A stretch of 57,117 bases of DNA from Tubiluchus corallicola (taxonomy: Eukaryota; Priapulida; Priapulimorpha; Priapulimorphida; Tubiluchidae), in the NCBI GenBank assembly GCA_030141605.1, contig JAQGDQ010002397.1, positions 42,556 to 99,672 on the forward strand, in the 5' to 3' direction. This document shows, in pieces, positions 43,984 to 53,268 of the stretch. The translations under genes were made by a program, and so were the position numbers. The notes below the pieces were generated by a model that was given only the letters and a program-made list of their open reading frames with translations, was not told the origin of the DNA and made no database searches. Numbering within the stretch: position 1 is the stretch's first letter; the number at the start of each line of letters is the position of its first letter.

Positions 43984-44463
43984 ATGAAGAGAATAGAGAA
44001 ATTTCTCGATATTTTGCTAGATGTCTCCGTCATTCTATGCGTTTTTGTAATGGTCATAGTTGTATTTCTGCAAGTTATTTTTCGATTTGGGCTCAATAGC
44101 CCACTTTCCTGGTCTGAGGAATTAGCTAGATTTCTTTTTGTGGCAATAACTTTTTTGGGAGCTGCAATTTGCGCCAGGGAAGATCGACATATAGGTATGG
44201 ACTTTGTAGTGAATCGACTTAAGGAGCGTACCAATGACATCTTGAACAAGATAAAGTACGTATTAATGGTAATCGTTTCACTATCCATTGCGGTGGCGTC
44301 ATTAGAGGTAATTAAACTGAATTTTTCTCAAAAATCACCAGCATTAAAGCTGAACATGGGCATGATTTATTCAGTTATAACCATAGGGTTTTTGTATATT
44401 GCAGTCTACTATACAAAAACTTTCATCAAGCTAATGAAGGCTAGAAAAGAGGAGGCGAGTTAA
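43984..44463 (+). CDS. dctQ: TRAP transporter small membrane subunit, DctQ family
   Basis: The 159-residue protein has four hydrophobic segments and the family element SPLSWSEELARFLFVAITFLG between the first two. GAGGAG precedes ATG 43984, 15 bp after the receptor gene, and the dctM start follows 1 bp after its stop. It is a normal-length partner for the neighbouring permease. Confidence 0.88.
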   Translation: MKRIEKFLDILLDVSVILCVFVMVIVVFLQVIFRFGLNSPLSWSEELARFLFVAITFLGAAICAREDRHIGMDFVVNRLKERTNDILNKIKYVLMVIVSLSIAVASLEVIKLNFSQKSPALKLNMGMIYSVITIGFLYIAVYYTKTFIKLMKARKEEAS

Positions 44464-44464
44464 A

Positions 44465-45611
44465 GTGCTTATAAGTTTATTCCTAATCTTTGTCGTACTT
44501 GTCGCGCTTAATGTGCCTATCGCCTTTGCAATGCTAACGGCTTCGGTGTGTGCTTTGCTGATAGAGGGGATGTCCTTAAGTATGGTTACTACGAGATTAT
44601 TTGTCCAGGTAGACTCATTTCCGCTCATGGCCATACCATTTTTTATCCTAGCTGGTGAATTGATGAACTCTGCAGGAATAACTGGCCGGATAGTGCATTT
44701 GGCTCAAGCATTAGTTGGTCATATAAAGGGCGGATTAGCCCATGTTAATATTCTTTCGAGTATATTTTTTGCGGGCATTTCAGGTTCTGCAACTGCAGAT
44801 ACCTCAGCTCTGGGGTCAACATTAATACCAGTAATGAGACGAGACGGTTATAGTCCTGAATTCAGTGTTGCGGTCACGGCAGCCTCCTCAACAGTAGGTC
44901 CCATTATCCCGCCCAGCATAATGATGGTGATGTACGCAGTAATTGCCAATGAGTCTGTGGCAAAACTGTTTATAGGAGGTTTAATCCCTGGTGTATTGGT
45001 GGGAATAACTCTGATGTTTATGTCCTATAGGATAGCAAAAAGGGAAGGATATGGCTCGGTAGGGAAATTCTCACTAATCAAGGTATTGATCGCTTTGCAA
45101 AAATCGATCCTGGCAATTGTAATGCCGTTAATAATTTTGGGTGGAATTTTATCAGGGATTTTCACAGCTACGGAAGCAGGTGTTATAGCTTGTGTGTATG
45201 CTCTATTTATCGGAATGTTTGTCTATAGATCAATTACTATTTCTGACCTACCACAATCACTCTTAAAGTCAGCAAAAGTAACTGCTCAGGCAATATTTAT
45301 AGTAGCTTCCGCCTCCATGTTTAGCTGGATCTTGGCGTGGGCTGGATTCCCAAAAATGATGCTGGATGTACTATTATCCATCAGCAATAATCCAACGGTG
45401 GTGCTGCTATTAATAATAACCTTTATCTTACTACTCGGCTTATTTGTAGAAGGGACGCCTGTATTAATAATATTTGCCCCCATATTCGTTCCGATAATGG
45501 TAGACTTGGATATATCTTTGGTTTTATTCGGTGTGCTATTCATAATGACCGTTTTGGTAGGCTCCATAACTCCGCCGGTGGGTGTGCTTCTGTACCTGGG
45601 ATGCGGGATAG
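44465..45611 (+). CDS. dctM: TRAP transporter large permease, DctM family (3' end in gap)
   Basis: Translation starts at GTG 44465, just after dctQ. About 382 residues are visible, with the DctM blocks DSFPLMAIPFFILAGELM, GISGSATADTSALGST, PPSIMMVMYAV and SITPPVGVLLYLGCGI. The sequence then enters a run of N, about 40 residues before the normal C-terminus. It should end inside the first 150 bp of the gap. Confidence 0.9.
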
Positions 45612-46439
45612 NNNNNNNNNNNNNNNNNNNNNNNNNNNNNNNNNNNNNNNNNNNNNNNNNNNNNNNNNNNNNNNNNNNNNNNNNNNNNNNNNNNNNNNNN
45701 NNNNNNNNNNNNNNNNNNNNNNNNNNNNNNNNNNNNNNNNNNNNNNNNNNNNNNNNNNNNNNNNNNNNNNNNNNNNNNNNNNNNNNNNNNNNNNNNNNNN
45801 NNNNNNNNNNNNNNNNNNNNNNNNNNNNNNNNNNNNNNNNNNNNNNNNNNNNNNNNNNNNNNNNNNNNNNNNNNNNNNNNNNNNNNNNNNNNNNNNNNNN
45901 NNNNNNNNNNNNNNNNNNNNNNNNNNNNNNNNNNNNNNNNNNNNNNNNNNNNNNNNNNNNNNNNNNNNNNNNNNNNNNNNNNNNNNNNNNNNNNNNNNNN
46001 NNNNNNNNNNNNNNNNNNNNNNNNNNNNNNNNNNNNNNNNNNNNNNNNNNNNNNNNNNNNNNNNNNNNNNNNNNNNNNNNNNNNNNNNNNNNNNNNNNNN
46101 NNNNNNNNNNNNNNNNNNNNNNNNNNNNNNNNNNNNNNNNNNNNNNNNNNNNNNNNNNNNNNNNNNNNNNNNNNNNNNNNNNNNNNNNNNNNNNNNNNNN
46201 NNNNNNNNNNNNNNNNNNNNNNNNNNNNNNNNNNNNNNNNNNNNNNNNNNNNNNNNNNNNNNNNNNNNNNNNNNNNNNNNNNNNNNNNNNNNNNNNNNNN
46301 NNNNNNNNNNNNNNNNNNNNNNNNNNNNNNNNNNNNNNNNNNNNNNNNNNNNNNNNNNNNNNNNNNNNNNNNNNNNNNNNNNNNNNNNNNNNNNNNNNNN
46401 NNNNNNNNNNNNNNNNNNNNNNNNNNNNNNNNNNNNNNN
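45612..46439. other. assembly gap (828 N)
   Basis: A run of N joins the dctM sequence to the next gene tail. The true length is unknown unless the scaffold estimate is exact. After the end of dctM there is room for about one more gene, whose C-terminus appears at 46445-46537. Confidence 0.98.
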
Positions 46440-46444
46440 CCTAG

Positions 46445-46537
46445 CCTCCTGGCCATAGCCTGAAGCATGAGTTGGAAGAATTGGTTAAGACGAGCCAGAA
46501 AATCTCTTTAAAAATGGGATACAAAACAAATGATTAA
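46445..46537 (+). CDS. C-terminal fragment of an unidentified protein
   Basis: After the gap one frame reads HSLKHELEELVKTSQKISL then KMGYKTND to TAA at 46535-46537 and overlaps the start of the next M24-like gene by 8 bp. A TAG lies in the same frame at 46442-46444, right at the gap edge, where sequence quality is doubtful. The protein cannot be identified from these ~30 residues. Confidence 0.3.
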   Translation, partial: PPGHSLKHELEELVKTSQKISLKMGYKTND

Positions 46538-47606
46538 CGAAGAGTTTTTGGGAAAGATCGAGCACCTAAGAAGTGTATTAAGGCAAAACGATGCCGGGGG
46601 AGTTGTCGTATCGAAGTATGAAAACTTAAGTTGGCTGGGTATAAAAAGACCCAATGTCCTCTCACTTTCGGAAAGCAGTATCCTGAAAATAATTGTTACT
46701 TTTCAGAAAGTTATACTATTAACGAATAATATCGAGATCGAAAGGCTTGTCCAAGAGGAGATACCAGCTGATATTAAGGATAATTTCACACATGAAGTTT
46801 ATCCGTGGCATGAAAACGTAAACGATATAGTTAGGGAAAATTACCCCGGTTGTGTGGAAGATTCTGCACTAGAAAAAGACATCAAGAAGTACAGAATGAT
46901 ACTGAGTGCAAGAGAATTAAAATCTGCGACCTTGTTGGGACAAGATATTTCAGAAATTATAAGAAATACTCTAAAGTTTGTAAAAGCTGGAAAAACAGAG
47001 ATAGAAATCAGCGCAATAATGCAAAAAATGTGCATTGAAAAAAGGATAGACGTAGGGCTAGCCTTATGCGCTGCTGATGAGAGAATCTCTAAATACAGAC
47101 ACCCTCTCTCCACAGACAAGAAAATAGATAAACTTTGCATGTTAGCATTGACTGTTAGAAGAGAAGGGATCTACTCCTGCATCTCCAGGATGGTGGCATT
47201 GGCTCCCCCTGATGGGGAGCTATTAATGAAAAGAGACGCTGTCCTGAAGGTGGATTGTGCGTATTATGAAATGACCAAGCAGGGGGTCTCCTTAAGTGAG
47301 ATATTTACCAATATCAAAACAATATATGCAAAAAATGGCTTCCCAGATGAGTGGCAAAATCATCATCAGGGAGGAGCAACAGGTTACTTATCAAGAGAGA
47401 TAAAGATCGATCAAGACACAGAAGAGTGTGTAGAAAACGGTATGCTATTCGCTTACAACCCCACTGTAGCAGGCTATAAAACGGAGGACACCTTCTTCCT
47501 ATTAGATAATAAAAAGGTTGTGACAACTCTTCCTTCGGATCTTCCGATGATTGAAGTAGAGTTTGATGGCATAAAATATAACAAACCAGACATTATAGTT
47601 ATTTAA
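46530..47606 (+). CDS. M24-like creatinase-fold protein (aminopeptidase P family, NP-type)
   Basis: The 358-residue protein has the creatinase N-terminal part and an M24-like C-terminal part. Visible elements are VLKVDCAYYEM (first aspartate kept, second missing), EWQNHHQGGATGYLSRE (histidine) and LFAYNPTVAGYKTEDTFFL (last glutamate kept; Asn in place of the fourth ligand). The NP/TED combination is seen in a known subgroup of M24 proteins in which classical dimetal activity is not demonstrated. It starts at ATG 46530 and precedes a third M24 protein. Sequence differs strongly from the genes at 41766 and 47648. Confidence 0.75.
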   Translation: MINEEFLGKIEHLRSVLRQNDAGGVVVSKYENLSWLGIKRPNVLSLSESSILKIIVTFQKVILLTNNIEIERLVQEEIPADIKDNFTHEVYPWHENVNDIVRENYPGCVEDSALEKDIKKYRMILSARELKSATLLGQDISEIIRNTLKFVKAGKTEIEISAIMQKMCIEKRIDVGLALCAADERISKYRHPLSTDKKIDKLCMLALTVRREGIYSCISRMVALAPPDGELLMKRDAVLKVDCAYYEMTKQGVSLSEIFTNIKTIYAKNGFPDEWQNHHQGGATGYLSREIKIDQDTEECVENGMLFAYNPTVAGYKTEDTFFLLDNKKVVTTLPSDLPMIEVEFDGIKYNKPDIIVI

Positions 47607-47620
47607 ATGGTGGGTGAAAC

Positions 47621-48781
47621 ATAGGATACACTTCCATAGATAGCCAGTTGATTAAGCGTAGAGTTGAAAAACTGACGAAAGGATTAGAACGCGACGGTTT
47701 AGAAGGGATATTAATCTTCAATGATGGACTAAGGCCTAGCTATAGTCTGTATATATCCGATTACAGATCCATAGGGGATATAGAAAGATCCGCCCAGGCT
47801 GTATTTATAGCAAAGGATGGGGTAGCCCTTTTCTTGGAAGAATGGAACAGAACTCAAGCAGAAGGATGCACCTGGATAAAAGATATCAGGGACATCAAAG
47901 AGATCGAGCCTTTTTTTCAAAAACTAAAAAAAGAGAGCAAGGTTGGATTAGCCGGCATTGAAAAGCTGCCTTATCTCCACAAAAAAGTTATAGACAGCAT
48001 AGGAGAGAGCATCAAATTTGTGCCATACGATGTTGAGATTGATAGGTTGAGGATGATTAAAGATGAGGATGAGGTTAAGTTGCTTAAAGAAGCCTCAAGG
48101 CACGCAAATAGAATCATCAAAAAACTTATCGATGAGCTAGAGGTTGGCGACACGACAGAAAAAGCATTGGCGGCAAAAGGTGAGTTTTTAATAAGAAGGT
48201 CAGGCTTGGATATAGGGTACGATACAGTTGTATCTTCTGGAGTAAATACTTGTGAAAAAACATGGCGACCAAGCGATAAAATTATTAGAAATGATGAAGT
48301 GTTAATGATCAATTTAGTGCCGCAATATAATGGCTACTGCTCCTTTACAACAATGTCGTATTCTATAAACAATCCCTTCATTCAAGAAGTTTGTGAGAAA
48401 GCAAAAAGAGTTATCAGGGAGACTGTTGCGGGCATAAAGGAGGGGGACAGCTCCCAAAAAATATACGAATTATACTGTAGCTATTCAAAAGACTACGGAC
48501 TTTTAAATAATTTTTTACCCCTGAAGGAGGGTGAAAAATCTATAGGTCACAGTACAGGTTTAGAGGTGGTAGAATACCCGTTTCTAAGTAAAGATACCCG
48601 AGTTATTTTAGAAAAAGGGATGGTTCTTTCTTTAAAATATTGCTTAAGTGGTTATGAGTTTGGAGACGTAACCTTTGAGTATAACGTACTTATTGATGAA
48701 GTTGCCCATATGTTAAATGGTGAACTGTTTGAGGAGCACAACCACAAACGGAAACACGGGCATCCCTTGGGAACTGCTTAG
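47621..48781 (+). CDS. M24/creatinase-fold protein, probable pseudoenzyme with possible start-codon loss
   Basis: This ~380-residue protein is a paralogue of the gene at 41766: both share SLYISDYRS/TTYISDFKP-like blocks, TWRPSDK/TWRPTHK and the GHSTGLE/GHSIGLD histidine. Both metal aspartates are lost (INLVPQYNGYCSF), and Lys replaces the fourth ligand in VLSLKYCLSG, as in the paralogue. Alignment with the paralogue starts near ATA 47621, behind GGTGGGTG; no ATG is available, only a TTG at 47648. The start may have decayed from ATG to ATA. The C-terminus has an extra KRKHGHPLGTA-type tail. Metal-dependent peptidase activity is unlikely. A scaffold or metal-free hydrolase role is possible. Confidence 0.6.
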   Translation: MGYTSIDSQLIKRRVEKLTKGLERDGLEGILIFNDGLRPSYSLYISDYRSIGDIERSAQAVFIAKDGVALFLEEWNRTQAEGCTWIKDIRDIKEIEPFFQKLKKESKVGLAGIEKLPYLHKKVIDSIGESIKFVPYDVEIDRLRMIKDEDEVKLLKEASRHANRIIKKLIDELEVGDTTEKALAAKGEFLIRRSGLDIGYDTVVSSGVNTCEKTWRPSDKIIRNDEVLMINLVPQYNGYCSFTTMSYSINNPFIQEVCEKAKRVIRETVAGIKEGDSSQKIYELYCSYSKDYGLLNNFLPLKEGEKSIGHSTGLEVVEYPFLSKDTRVILEKGMVLSLKYCLSGYEFGDVTFEYNVLIDEVAHMLNGELFEEHNHKRKHGHPLGTA

Positions 48782-49009
48782 AGCCTTTGTTGAATCACAC
48801 AGTCCGATTGATTGGCAGAGCCAGCATACTTCCCTTAAGGTCAAGAGGCAGAAGCCACGCCTTTCAAGAAGGCTGCGTAAGTTTTCCGGTCAACGGAAGA
48901 ATCAATTGAATACCTGAAGGAAGGAGGCTATTACCGTTGCCTTTTCACTTGCCTTTTCACTATTAAACCTGGATACTATGAAAAATATTAAAGTAGGAGA
49001 TTTGTTGTT

Positions 49010-49441
49010 ATGGAAGCGCGACTAAGCATTATAAGCCTCGGAGTGAAAGACCTTGAGAAAGCCCGGATATTTTACCAAAAAGGACTTGGCTTTCCTGTTG
49101 CAGGCATATCAACTTCAAAAATTGTTTTTCTCAAAACCAACGGCACCTGTCTGGCGCTGTATCCTGCAGACAAACTGGCTGAGGATATCGGCATTGAGTT
49201 TCATGAATGTACGCCCGGGTTCAAGGGCATTACGATTGCCCATAACACCCAGCGCAAAGATGAAGTAGACGAGATACTTCAGGCAGCCCAAGATGCTGGC
49301 GGAAAGGTTTTAAAGCCTGCTGCTGATACTTTTTGGGGTGGCTACTCAGGATACTTTTCTGATCTTGATGGACATATTTGGGAAGTTGCATACGCTGACT
49401 TCTGGAAATTTGACGCTGTGGGAAACCTTGTGTTGGATTAA
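49010..49441 (+). CDS. glyoxalase/VOC-superfamily protein
   Basis: A 143-residue vicinal-oxygen-chelate domain protein with two beta-alpha-beta-beta-beta units. The metal-face segments are FYQKGLGF near residue 25 and the final DGHIWEVAY (glutamate) near residue 125. Small stand-alone VOC proteins include glyoxalases, dioxygenase-like and resistance proteins; the substrate is not clear. AGGAG lies upstream of ATG 49010. It sits at the left edge of the restriction/Hachiman island and converges with the hsdR remnant, which its 3' end abuts. Confidence 0.8.
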   Translation: MEARLSIISLGVKDLEKARIFYQKGLGFPVAGISTSKIVFLKTNGTCLALYPADKLAEDIGIEFHECTPGFKGITIAHNTQRKDEVDEILQAAQDAGGKVLKPAADTFWGGYSGYFSDLDGHIWEVAYADFWKFDAVGNLVLD

Positions 49442-50000
49442 TTCTTTCCGCTGGAAAACCGAATAAATAACATTGAACAACTCAGGAATATCCCAGCGGT
49501 ACCGGGTTGTCACCTGAACATAGGCATCGTGAATGGTTGCCTCTTCGCGAATGGCGCTTTTAAATTCAAAAACCACCAAGGGCAAACCATTGATGTATAG
49601 GATGCCGTCCGGTATCCGCTTTTCGTATCCAAGAATTTCGAACTGATTTACCACCTTGTAGATGTTATGCGTGGCATTGTAAGGGGCAACGACGGTTTCC
49701 ACCTCTGTCGGCTTCGGCCCACGCAGTTCAGTAAGATCCTGATAGTCCAGCAACTGGATATACAGATCTTTTTTGCTGCGATCTTCGCGTTTCAGCAGAA
49801 AGCCATCAGAGACCATCTTCATGATGGCTTTGTTGCTTTCGTATAGAGTCGGTTGCATATCGCTTAAACAGATATGCTTTTAAATCATCCTTAATCAAAA
49901 CCTCATTGGGCTTTCTCGGTATGGTCTGTCCAAGAACGTTCTCATAGCCTTCAACTTCCAGAAGCTCAATGATTGCAAGTTCAACTTTTCCTCTATACAT
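49442..50000 (-). pseudogene. hsdR: type I restriction enzyme HsdR, N-terminal remnant, frameshifted and truncated
   Basis: HsdR is the ~1000-residue motor/nuclease of type I systems. The minus strand begins at 50000 with VELAIIELLEVEGYENVLG and IKDDLKAYLFKRY. After one extra base near 49850 it continues with QPTLYESNKAIMKMVSDGFL, then the nuclease region NQFEILGYEKRIPDGILYING, LPLVVFEFKSAIREEAT and VTTRYRWDIPELFN. There it ends against the VOC gene; the Walker and helicase domains are missing. About 185 of ~1000 residues remain, so it cannot function. It lies 7 bp downstream of hamB, in the place hsdR normally holds after hsdS. Confidence 0.8.
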
Positions 50001-50007
50001 TTGGTGC

Positions 50008-53000
50008 TCATCTATCTTCTCCTGAAAGTATTTTCCAAATTCTCTTATATTCCTCTCCAGACAGAGATGATGTTTGTGGGACCGCTTTCTCCCACTCTGA
50101 AATATCAGATTGCCTTAAAAACGAGCGTGCATCCTGAACAGTGCGCTTCTCCTTCGACACGGAATCTTTCATGACGCTACCGAGAGATTCAGCAATCGTC
50201 CTCGGTACAGAATTCATGCGCAACAAAACGCCTTCTTCTGACTGAACACCGTGATAGATCATTGCCGGAATCATGTTGATCTGACGCTTCTCAGTATCAG
50301 ATAACCGATCAAAATCGATCCCTGATAAACGGCTCAGAGCAGACATCCCCCAGGTACCGTTATTCACCAGAGTTTTATAAATGGCTTTACATGCGGCGGT
50401 TAAAGCCTTGGTTTGATCTTTTCCATCTTTGAAATAATCACGGGCGATTTCCTCAATGCTCTTACCGTTTACCCATGCTTTCGTGATGTCTGCTATCTGA
50501 CTGTGTTCAAGTCGCCGGTTGGTAATCTCCTCAAGGTTGCCTTTGAGCTGCGGAATTCGCAGCATCACCCCATAGAGGTCTGCCATACCGGACTGCCCAC
50601 CAAAAAGACTGTCAGGCTTCCAGTCATCAGCTGTCAGCTTGTTTTCCAGAGAATTGATCCCAGCCAGCGCCCGACTAATGCCTTCCGGAGAGAAGCCCGT
50701 CATATCAGCAAGTGACGCATGCCCGGGATTCTCAGAGAGGGTTCGGGCATATTTTTTGGTAACTTCCAGAAGCTTTTCAGCCTTTTGCTTCTGGTCAGGT
50801 CGGCTTTCAAGCCATCCATACCCGAGAGTATTACGGAGCAGTTGCTCTGTATCCGAAAGAACCGCATCAAGGTTTTTCTTTTCATTCCATAGGTGCGCGA
50901 CATAACAACGGAAGTCCTCCCATTGTTCGTTCTGAAAAACAGCCTCCAGATCATTTAGTTTTCCAGCCTGCTCAAGCTCATCAAGCATTTTCACCAGACG
51001 GGAAGTCAGTTCCCCGGTCGCTCGGGACACATATTCAATTATCTTCTGCGGTTCATTGCCCGCAGCAAGGCCCACAACTCCAACGCTGTCGTGGTTCATG
51101 CGACCTGCGCGACCCGCAAGGTTCCAGAACTCACGAGGCGACATTTCCTTTCCATATGGATATTTGTTCGAAGCCAGGAACACGGAGGATACCGGGAAGT
51201 TAATGCCCTGAGCGATGGTCGTCGTTGCACAAAGCACCCGAAGCTCTCCTTCTTCAGCAAGCCACTCCATAAGGGCTCTAACTTCGTCAGACAGACCGGA
51301 ATGATGCACCCCCACACCACGAGAGAGCATATCGATCAGCTCAAAGTTGGAACTTATTTCTGAGCGGAGGAAATTCTGAACCAATTGAATTTCATCCGGG
51401 ACCGGTGTGAAAGGCTGCATGGTCTCACAGGTTCTTCGAGCCATGTTCCATACCCAGTCGGTATTATTCGCCACCGCAATACTGGTTCCGCGCTCGGACA
51501 TAATTCGAGCCATTGCCGCAGTCTGCAGGGTCATCCCAACCTGCTCGCCCTTTTTTAGAACTTTGCTTTTAGGAACCTTTAACGGTTTCACGCCACCGAC
51601 TGTGTGTTCACCGGATAGATGAATCGTCTTCGGTGTGGTGGTGAGCGTTTCATATTTCAGGTGCCATCCGGCATTGATGGAATCGTTAGCTTCCGCCTTG
51701 AACATCCCCACAATTCGTTCATTGGGCTTCCATGGTGTTGTTCCAAAGCTGATTGGCCGCCCGGCGTTAATATCCTGTGCAAGCCAGCGGGCAAGGACTT
51801 CCGGCTTTTCAACAAAGGGCATCAGCAGCAAAAAATTGGCTGTGCTGCATTCACCCTTAATCGTTGCCAGCAGTAATTCGATCCGCAATCCACGAGTTTC
51901 ATCTTCAATGTTGTGCGCTTCGTCCATGACAACGAGAGCCAGAGGACGGGGCACTTTTTTATTGCGAATGATGAGTTGAAGCTTCTCTGGAGTTGCGACC
52001 AATACATCGAAAGCTTCCGCCTTTTCTGTTTGTGCCAGAAGGTCTTCCTCAAAAGCATCGACTTCAATCGCGCCGGTAAGCTGCTCAACCTTCACCCCGA
52101 TTGGTTCAAAATCACGTCTGAGCCTTCGAGTAATCTGAGCGGTTAGCGCTTTTGTCGGGGCTACATAAGCCACCCAGCCTTTACCGGATTCATCCTGATC
52201 AAACTGATTGAGAGCCTGCAATATTCTGAACTGGGCAAGCAGCGTTTTCCCGCCAGAGGTCGGCATGTCAACAACGATGGCCGTTGCAGCCTGATCAAGA
52301 AGTCCTTGTTTCTGAATAGCGGCTCGCTGAGGTGGCAGTAATTCGAACAACGCCTGCTGCTTGGTTACTTCATTTACAAACTTCGTAACACGGGAATTGA
52401 TTCGTCTTGCAACCCACCAGATGGAGTCGGCAACCATCTGACGTCCGGCAATCTGTAACCAGCGCAACAGTATTTCGAGTTGTGAATCGGCACTTGCCGC
52501 TGCCGCTTCGATTGCTGATTCAAAATGCTTATTCAACAACGTGGTGACACCGGCTGGTTCACCTTGCAGCATATATTTGGCCTGAATTTCCGTCGCCTTG
52601 GCCCAGTGATAGAGGCTAATGAGCCGCAGAGCCATGGCACGGTTTTCGGCATTGCTGGAATCGTTCAGAACTCCGGCTTCATACTGTTTCTGGTCTTCTC
52701 TAAGCCCGGCAATGATTTCACGGATACGATCCAGATCATCCCAGCGTTTTTTTCTGAAAAGTCGAATCCAGCACTCGAACAGGCGGTTGAGCAAACGCCC
52801 ATCCCAAGGCGCATTTGCAACAGAGGGCACCTGAAGGATCTTTTCATTTTCGTTATACCAGCGGCGCAGATCCGTCCACCGGTCTCCGCAATAAGCCAAT
52901 GAAGAGAGGTGCAGAATGTGAAAAATCCGCTGTTCATCGGCAGCAGGAAGTCTAAAAAGCCGCCGGATTTCAAATGCCCGGTAAGCACCTGAAGCGCATT

Positions 53001-53268
53001 GCTCTCTTAGTTCCTTCTCTGTGGAAGTCGGATTCAGGAAATCATTAAGTCCCTCAATGGCCGCCATCTCATACGCCATGGATACTCTGTCGAGCAGCTC
53101 ATAGTCAGACGGTGAAAATGTATAGTTGAAATGGATCTGAACGCCGACAGCCTTCTCCACGAGGAGGCGATTAGACAGTTCAACAGCCCGGTTGATCTCT
53201 TCGTTGCCAATGGCTTGAATGGCCCAGTGCTCGTCAATTCTTTTCAGAGATGCTGTTGTTACGTTCAT
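50008..53268 (-). CDS. hamB: Hachiman anti-phage system helicase HamB
   Basis: HamB is the SF2 helicase/ATPase partner of the HamA nuclease in Hachiman defence. The 1086-residue protein has a long N-terminal domain, then a DEAH-type motor: Walker A MPTSGGKTLLAQF near residue 340, Walker B VVMDEAHN near residue 450, the motif IV-V region TTTIAQGINFP, and motif VI FWNLAGRAGRMN near residue 720. The C-terminal half is helical and not recognised in detail. It overlaps hamA by 4 bp. No frameshift or stop is seen, in contrast to the restriction genes beside it. By eye it is richer in G+C than the surrounding core genes, as expected for an acquired island. Confidence 0.88.
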   Translation of the reverse strand: MNVTTASLKRIDEHWAIQAIGNEEINRAVELSNRLLVEKAVGVQIHFNYTFSPSDYELLDRVSMAYEMAAIEGLNDFLNPTSTEKELREQCASGAYRAFEIRRLFRLPAADEQRIFHILHLSSLAYCGDRWTDLRRWYNENEKILQVPSVANAPWDGRLLNRLFECWIRLFRKKRWDDLDRIREIIAGLREDQKQYEAGVLNDSSNAENRAMALRLISLYHWAKATEIQAKYMLQGEPAGVTTLLNKHFESAIEAAAASADSQLEILLRWLQIAGRQMVADSIWWVARRINSRVTKFVNEVTKQQALFELLPPQRAAIQKQGLLDQAATAIVVDMPTSGGKTLLAQFRILQALNQFDQDESGKGWVAYVAPTKALTAQITRRLRRDFEPIGVKVEQLTGAIEVDAFEEDLLAQTEKAEAFDVLVATPEKLQLIIRNKKVPRPLALVVMDEAHNIEDETRGLRIELLLATIKGECSTANFLLLMPFVEKPEVLARWLAQDINAGRPISFGTTPWKPNERIVGMFKAEANDSINAGWHLKYETLTTTPKTIHLSGEHTVGGVKPLKVPKSKVLKKGEQVGMTLQTAAMARIMSERGTSIAVANNTDWVWNMARRTCETMQPFTPVPDEIQLVQNFLRSEISSNFELIDMLSRGVGVHHSGLSDEVRALMEWLAEEGELRVLCATTTIAQGINFPVSSVFLASNKYPYGKEMSPREFWNLAGRAGRMNHDSVGVVGLAAGNEPQKIIEYVSRATGELTSRLVKMLDELEQAGKLNDLEAVFQNEQWEDFRCYVAHLWNEKKNLDAVLSDTEQLLRNTLGYGWLESRPDQKQKAEKLLEVTKKYARTLSENPGHASLADMTGFSPEGISRALAGINSLENKLTADDWKPDSLFGGQSGMADLYGVMLRIPQLKGNLEEITNRRLEHSQIADITKAWVNGKSIEEIARDYFKDGKDQTKALTAACKAIYKTLVNNGTWGMSALSRLSGIDFDRLSDTEKRQINMIPAMIYHGVQSEEGVLLRMNSVPRTIAESLGSVMKDSVSKEKRTVQDARSFLRQSDISEWEKAVPQTSSLSGEEYKRIWKILSGEDR

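Noticed and set aside
44465-46444. A single 659-residue open frame running through the N gap
   Set aside because: The frame is open only because N codons are not stops; dctM should end about 40 residues into the gap.
48717-48917. Transposase fragment after the third M24 gene
   Set aside because: A basic reading (LKVKRQKPRLSRRL) looked transposase-like, but no motif, inverted repeat or target duplication was found.
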